Shown here piece after piece: positions 22,002-25,676 of a DNA stretch of 25,676 nt. Below the pieces are notes generated by a model. The model ran no database searches, was not told the DNA's origin, and saw only the letters and a list, made by a program, of their open reading frames with translations. Position 1 is the stretch's first letter, and every line of letters starts with the position of its first letter. The position numbers and the translations under genes are program-made. Source of the DNA: JARIHC01 sp035546975. Lineage in GTDB: Bacteria > Patescibacteriota > Saccharimonadia > Saccharimonadales > UBA4665. The stretch covers positions 1-25,676 of the forward strand of contig DASZVS010000008.1 in the NCBI GenBank assembly GCA_035546975.1, written 5' to 3'.

Positions 22002-23759
22002 TTAAGCTCCCTTCACTTGCTTTAATAATTCGTCGTATTCTTTGGCTTGCTCAAGCAGCGTTTTTGTCGATGCCACATCGGCCGACTCCAACGCTTCCGC
22101 AAGTTTCTGCTTTTCTTTTTTTATAAATTGTTCGATCAGGCGGCTCTGCAATCTTGCAGCTTCATAATGAAGTTCATTGAGCTCTAATCCCTGATACAGC
22201 TCCTCATAGAGTAATACTTCTATTTTAACATAATCGGCAATCGACTTCAATTGCTCTACTTCTCCCGGGTCGCCGCGGAAGTCCGGGCGCTCCTTCAGAA
22301 ACGTAAACAGTTGCCGGGCTTCATCTGAGTAAAACATGTTCTCAGTAACGAGGCTCAGAAATTCTCTGAGTGTCACGCGGCTGAACATAAGAGACAGGAA
22401 CTGATCCTGCGTCTTCTGAATTTCAACAGTCGCTTTGTCCGGAATCACAGTTTTGGTTTTTATACGGCGCTGGCGTACCGGCTCCGGGCCTTCGGTCTTT
22501 TGGAACTTTTGGCCGAGCGCATCTTTACTCACCCCGGTAACTTTAGCAATCATGTTCAAATAATGGTCGCGCTCCACATCATCGGATAAACCCCGTACTA
22601 CCGGCAGCAGAATGTCAGTAAACTCGCGCTTGCCCTTGGCCGATTGGACATCAAGCAACTTTTCGTAGCGCGCCATCAGCCAATCAAGCGCATACTGGTT
22701 CTCGTCAATCGCTTCTTTCCAAAGATCGGGATTTTGTTTGATAAGCTCGTCCGGATCCTTGCCGCTCGGGACATCGATTATACTCAAAGAAACTTTTACC
22801 TTGCTGGCAATGGGAATCGACCGCTCAGTTGCAGCTACGCCGGCTTTATCGGCATCAAAACAGAGGCGGATATCGCCAGTAAAACGGCTGAGGGCTTTTA
22901 AGTGCGCCTCGGTAAGAGCCGTGCCCGCCGTAGCCACGACGTTTTTTACCCCGGCCTGATGGCTGGCAATTACGTCCAGATTACCTTCTACAAGCACAGC
23001 GATCTTTGTCTTACGGATTGATTCCTTAGCGAGATGCAGACCGTAAATGTGGCGGCTCTTGTCATATAAGACGGTCTGCGGCGTGTTGATGTATTTGGGC
23101 GCGTTCGGGTCGTCGTCGAGCAGGCGCGCCGTAAAACCGATCACTTTGCCAAACGGATCTTGCAGCGGAATCATTAGCCGCCCGCGGAACATATCTTGGA
23201 TGCCGCCGCGGTAACTTTTGGCGCTCAAGCCCGCCTGCTTTATTTCGTTTTCGTTAAAGCCTTTACTCTTGGCATAATCGACCAGTGCAGAGCCGTTGTT
23301 TGGGGCATAGCCAAGCCGCCATTCCAAGGCGGTTTCTTTGCTGAACTGCCGTTTTTTGAGCACGTATTCCAGGGCAGTCTTATTCTTGCTGAACTGTACT
23401 TGGTAGAACTTAGCGGCGAGTTCTAATAAATTATGCAGCCGCTCTTTGTCCGGGCCGCCCCGGCGGCTGAAAGAACGGTATTGCTCTAAATCGACGCCGG
23501 CTTTACGGGCTAATAATTCCAGTGCGCCCTTAAAATCGACGCCCTCGACTTCCATAATGAAGCTGAACATATTGCCGCCCTTGCCCGAGCTAAAATCATG
23601 CCAGATCTGCTTTTCCGGGCTGACCATAAAGCTCGGCGTTTTTTCATTACTGAACGGACTTAAGCCGCGCCAGTTCCGACCAGCGCGTTTCAGCGGCACA
23701 TATTCAGATATCACATCTTCAATGCTTAAGCGCTGCTTAACCTCATCTACCGCATCCAT
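22002..23759 (-). CDS. dnaG: DNA primase with degenerate zinc ribbon
   Basis: The 585-aa primase makes RNA primers for replication. The TOPRIM catalytic site is intact (VLVEGNLDV and CFDADKAG), as is the RNA polymerase domain start (LEWRLGYAP). The N-terminal CHC2 zinc ribbon keeps its frame (PFSNEKTPSF and EKQIWHDF), but all four ligands are replaced: S34, S37, D55 and S58 stand where E. coli has C40, H43, C61 and C64. The C-terminal helicase-binding region is less conserved. TATAAG (complement of 23768-23773) ends 8 nt before the ATG, with AGTAGT in between. It is first gene of the dnaG-rpoD operon. Confidence 0.96.
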   Translation of the reverse strand: MDAVDEVKQRLSIEDVISEYVPLKRAGRNWRGLSPFSNEKTPSFMVSPEKQIWHDFSSGKGGNMFSFIMEVEGVDFKGALELLARKAGVDLEQYRSFSRRGGPDKERLHNLLELAAKFYQVQFSKNKTALEYVLKKRQFSKETALEWRLGYAPNNGSALVDYAKSKGFNENEIKQAGLSAKSYRGGIQDMFRGRLMIPLQDPFGKVIGFTARLLDDDPNAPKYINTPQTVLYDKSRHIYGLHLAKESIRKTKIAVLVEGNLDVIASHQAGVKNVVATAGTALTEAHLKALSRFTGDIRLCFDADKAGVAATERSIPIASKVKVSLSIIDVPSGKDPDELIKQNPDLWKEAIDENQYALDWLMARYEKLLDVQSAKGKREFTDILLPVVRGLSDDVERDHYLNMIAKVTGVSKDALGQKFQKTEGPEPVRQRRIKTKTVIPDKATVEIQKTQDQFLSLMFSRVTLREFLSLVTENMFYSDEARQLFTFLKERPDFRGDPGEVEQLKSIADYVKIEVLLYEELYQGLELNELHYEAARLQSRLIEQFIKKEKQKLAEALESADVASTKTLLEQAKEYDELLKQVKGA

Positions 23760-23852
23760 ACTACTAGCTTATAGCTAAACCTCTGCGGCGCCTAGCATAA
23801 ACTTCGGTATTATTATTTACTAACTCCCCGCCGACCATGATATATTTTGCTT

Positions 23853-24176
23853 ATGTTTAGAAAAAATACACGGTACGTAATTCTCCTGGTTTTACTCATC
23901 GGTTCAATCGTCCTGTTGGTAACCGGCTATCACGAAAGCCACCGTAAATATGCCGGCCAAAGCGTCGTCAACCTGTGTGCGGGCGGCTATATCCCTGTTC
24001 CAAGTTCAAATTCGGTAAATGGCGGCGGCCCTTGCCTAAGCAGCAATCCATACATTTTGAAAAATGATGACCGGCTATATGACGTATCGCTCGTATTAAT
24101 TGGTTTGGCAGTCGGATCCGGCATAACGCTATTTTTCGCTGACACCAAAAAGCCTAAAAGGCTAAAGCGTAAATAA
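23853..24176 (+). CDS. Small two-pass membrane protein, unknown function
   Basis: From the ATG at 23853 the protein is 107 aa, with hydrophobic segments near residues 8-26 and 73-92 and a basic tail (DTKKPKRLKRK). The loop between them has two cysteines (in VNLCAGG and GGPCLSS) that could pair outside. A TTG two codons upstream opens a slightly longer frame. TATATT (23841-23846) ends exactly 6 nt before the ATG, so ATG 23853 is preferred and the mRNA is predicted to be leaderless. It ends 3 nt before the MFS gene's stop. Confidence 0.65.
   Translation: MFRKNTRYVILLVLLIGSIVLLVTGYHESHRKYAGQSVVNLCAGGYIPVPSSNSVNGGGPCLSSNPYILKNDDRLYDVSLVLIGLAVGSGITLFFADTKKPKRLKRK
24147..24163 (-). terminator. Possible weak terminator of the MFS gene
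   Basis: Read on the minus strand, AGCCT-TTT-AGGCT (complement of 24151-24163) makes a 5-bp stem with a 3-nt loop followed directly by a T-run (complement of 24147-24150). It lies just past the MFS stop, inside the end of the convergent small gene. The stem is short. Confidence 0.35.
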
Positions 24177-24179
24177 CTT

Positions 24180-25670
24180 TTAGCGTTTTGGGTTGCGGAT
24201 GCCGATAAGTGAAATGATGCCGCCAGCGATAACCAGGCCGGCAGTAACGTTCATGCCAGCATGAAAACCGGAAACCGAAGCGCTGTTCAGGGCTGCCTTG
24301 AAGCTAGCATTATTTTGGTACGGTTTTGGCGGCGTTGTCACCAACGATGCCTGCTTAGCCTGCTGCAAAGCCGAGCTAGAAACCGGGATGCAAAGGTCTT
24401 TGCTGAGCGCATTGCCGAACTGTAGCGCTACGATTGCGCCAACAGCTGCTACAGCCACCAAGCCAGCTACGCGTGCTACGGCGTTATTGACCGCTGAAGC
24501 AATGCCGGCGTCGCCTTCGGGTACATCGCCCAGAATTGCCGCTGTAAGTGGCGCAACCGTGATCGACAGCCCAACGCCGAAAACGATAATCCCAGGAAGC
24601 AGCTGCGTCCAATAATTAAAATCTAGCGGTAATCGGGCTACCAGCAGGAAGCCAATGCCTCCGATTAACGGACCCACACCCATAAAGAAACGCGGGCCGT
24701 ACCTGCCCGCTAGCGCCCCGGCGCGTGGCGATAACAAAAACATAATGATCGTTACCGGCAGCATTGCCAGGCCGGCTTTCAGTGCCGAATAGTGGCTGAC
24801 TTGTTGCAAAAACAGCACTATCAAAAACGTCGAAACACTCAGCCCTGCATAGATTGCCAGCGTTGCTACGTTTCCGACGGAAAAGTTATGATTGCGGAAC
24901 AAGCCCAGCTTGAGCATTGGCGCCTTTGTGCGGGATTCATATAAAAGAAAAGTAATAAAGATGATGGCTCCAACGCCAAGCGGCAAATAAATCAGCGGAT
25001 CGCCCCAGCCATAGCGCGGCTGCTCGATTAAAGCGAAGACCGGCCCGCCAAGCCCAAGGGCGCACAACGCGGCTCCAATAATATCGACTGTAGCTTTTTT
25101 CGTTTGGTCTTTCGCCACTGTAACGTAGCGGAGTAAATAGAGCGTTGCGGTGATCGGCACGACATTGATTGCAAAGATCAAACGCCACGAAACCGAATCT
25201 ACTAAAAAGCCGCCAAGCAATGGCCCGATAACAAAAGCAATCCCCGTCCAAGCCGTCCAGGTGCCGATGGCCTTGCCCTGCGCCGCCCCGGAAAATGTCG
25301 AGATGATGATAGCCAGCGAGCTCGGCACCAATAAAGCTCCGGCTACTCCCTGCAAGGCCCGGAAGATAATTAAAGCTGTGCTGCTCGGGGCCACGGCGCA
25401 CAGCAGCGAAGCCGCACCGAACCCGAGTAAGCCGAGCGTCAAAATCCTTTTGCGCCCTAGTAAATCCGATAAAGATCCGGCAATCAGAATAAAAGAACCG
25501 AGCGTCAATAGATAAGCATCTACTACCCATTGCTGGGCGGATAACCCGCCGCCCAAGTCATGCTGGATTGCCGGCAATGCGACGTTTACAATCGAGCCAT
25601 CCAAGAACGACACAAAAGAGGCCAAAATGGTTACTACCAATACTAGTCTTTGCTGCTTGCCCAAACTCAT
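24180..25670 (-). CDS. DHA2-type (14-TMS) MFS drug exporter
   Basis: The 496-aa protein has about 14 membrane segments and the DHA2/EmrB-QacA motifs: LDGSIVNVALPAI in TM1, GSLSDLLGRKRIL (motif A), LQGVAGALLVPSSL, and GPLLGGFLVD (motif C, antiporter). It should export hydrophobic or cationic compounds by proton antiport; the substrate is not readable. AAGGAG lies directly against the ATG, which is too close to act as its Shine-Dalgarno. The TTG two codons later (25664-25662) would have ideal 6-nt spacing, so the true start may be TTG. The window ends 6 nt upstream. Confidence 0.92.
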   Translation of the reverse strand: MSLGKQQRLVLVVTILASFVSFLDGSIVNVALPAIQHDLGGGLSAQQWVVDAYLLTLGSFILIAGSLSDLLGRKRILTLGLLGFGAASLLCAVAPSSTALIIFRALQGVAGALLVPSSLAIIISTFSGAAQGKAIGTWTAWTGIAFVIGPLLGGFLVDSVSWRLIFAINVVPITATLYLLRYVTVAKDQTKKATVDIIGAALCALGLGGPVFALIEQPRYGWGDPLIYLPLGVGAIIFITFLLYESRTKAPMLKLGLFRNHNFSVGNVATLAIYAGLSVSTFLIVLFLQQVSHYSALKAGLAMLPVTIIMFLLSPRAGALAGRYGPRFFMGVGPLIGGIGFLLVARLPLDFNYWTQLLPGIIVFGVGLSITVAPLTAAILGDVPEGDAGIASAVNNAVARVAGLVAVAAVGAIVALQFGNALSKDLCIPVSSSALQQAKQASLVTTPPKPYQNNASFKAALNSASVSGFHAGMNVTAGLVIAGGIISLIGIRNPKR

Positions 25671-25676
25671 CTCCTT

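Noticed and set aside
1..25676. UGA recoding, CRISPR, tRNA, rRNA, insertion sequences or prophage
   Set aside because: UGA acts as a normal stop in several genes, and no repeats, clover-leaf sequences or transposase genes were seen.

Overview
The window looks like a piece of a small, dense bacterial chromosome. Candidatus Saccharibacteria (TM7) is the most likely source, though this is an inference made without database searching. In favour: mid-range GC, almost no intergenic space, a dnaG-rpoD pair, a fused trehalose-phosphate synthase/phosphatase, a TrmB-type regulator, and many short proteins with no clear family. UGA is used as a stop (for example polA and both NUDIX genes), so the UGA-glycine code of Gracilibacteria/SR1 does not apply. 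I see no rRNA, tRNA, insertion sequence, prophage or CRISPR array.

Layout. 1-1801 (minus): an unrecognised protein cut by the window edge, then holA. 1930-4981: otsA-otsB fusion (plus) facing mutM (minus). 5027-7063: a DciA-like small protein (plus), a HAD hydrolase and a membrane-anchored exported protein (minus), and a small membrane protein (plus). 7047-7873: two overlapping NUDIX genes (minus). 7957-9783: an orphan protein (plus), a MazG-like pyrophosphohydrolase and a TauE/SafE permease (minus). 9796-13016: an ITPase-like gene fused by overlap to the end of polA (minus). 13063-17596: a TrmB-family regulator (plus) sits between two minus-strand operons. These carry a VanX-like dipeptidase, two related possible DUF218-fold proteins, and a YfiH/PgeF-like protein. 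17653-20809: 5-formyl-THF cyclo-ligase, a DUF1345 membrane protein, a dNMP-kinase-like P-loop protein, a dUTPase/dCTP-deaminase family protein and a small HExxH protein. 20830-23759: dnaG-rpoD operon (minus). 23853-25670: a small membrane protein (plus) facing a DHA2-type MFS exporter (minus).

Themes. Replication and repair (holA, polA, dnaG, mutM, DciA-like) is interleaved with nucleotide-pool cleaning (two NUDIX, MazG-like, ITPase-like, dUTPase-like). The 13-17.6 kb block suggests peptidoglycan-precursor quality control under a TrmB regulator, but this is a hypothesis.

Most notable observations. (1) At about fourteen genes a sigma70 -10 box ends 6, 8 or 9 nt before the start codon, with no Shine-Dalgarno, which predicts widespread leaderless mRNAs. 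Other genes here have classic SD leaders. (2) The DnaG primase zinc ribbon has lost all four metal ligands while keeping the surrounding fold. (3) A 9-bp perfect inverted repeat covers the -35 box of the TrmB gene. (4) The ITPase-like gene has no ATG, GTG or TTG upstream of its substrate motif. It seems to start at a CTG overlapping the polA stop. (5) The Dcd-like protein has proline where the deaminase glutamate should be and reads like dUTPase there. (6) Nearly all convergent gene pairs overlap at their 3' ends.
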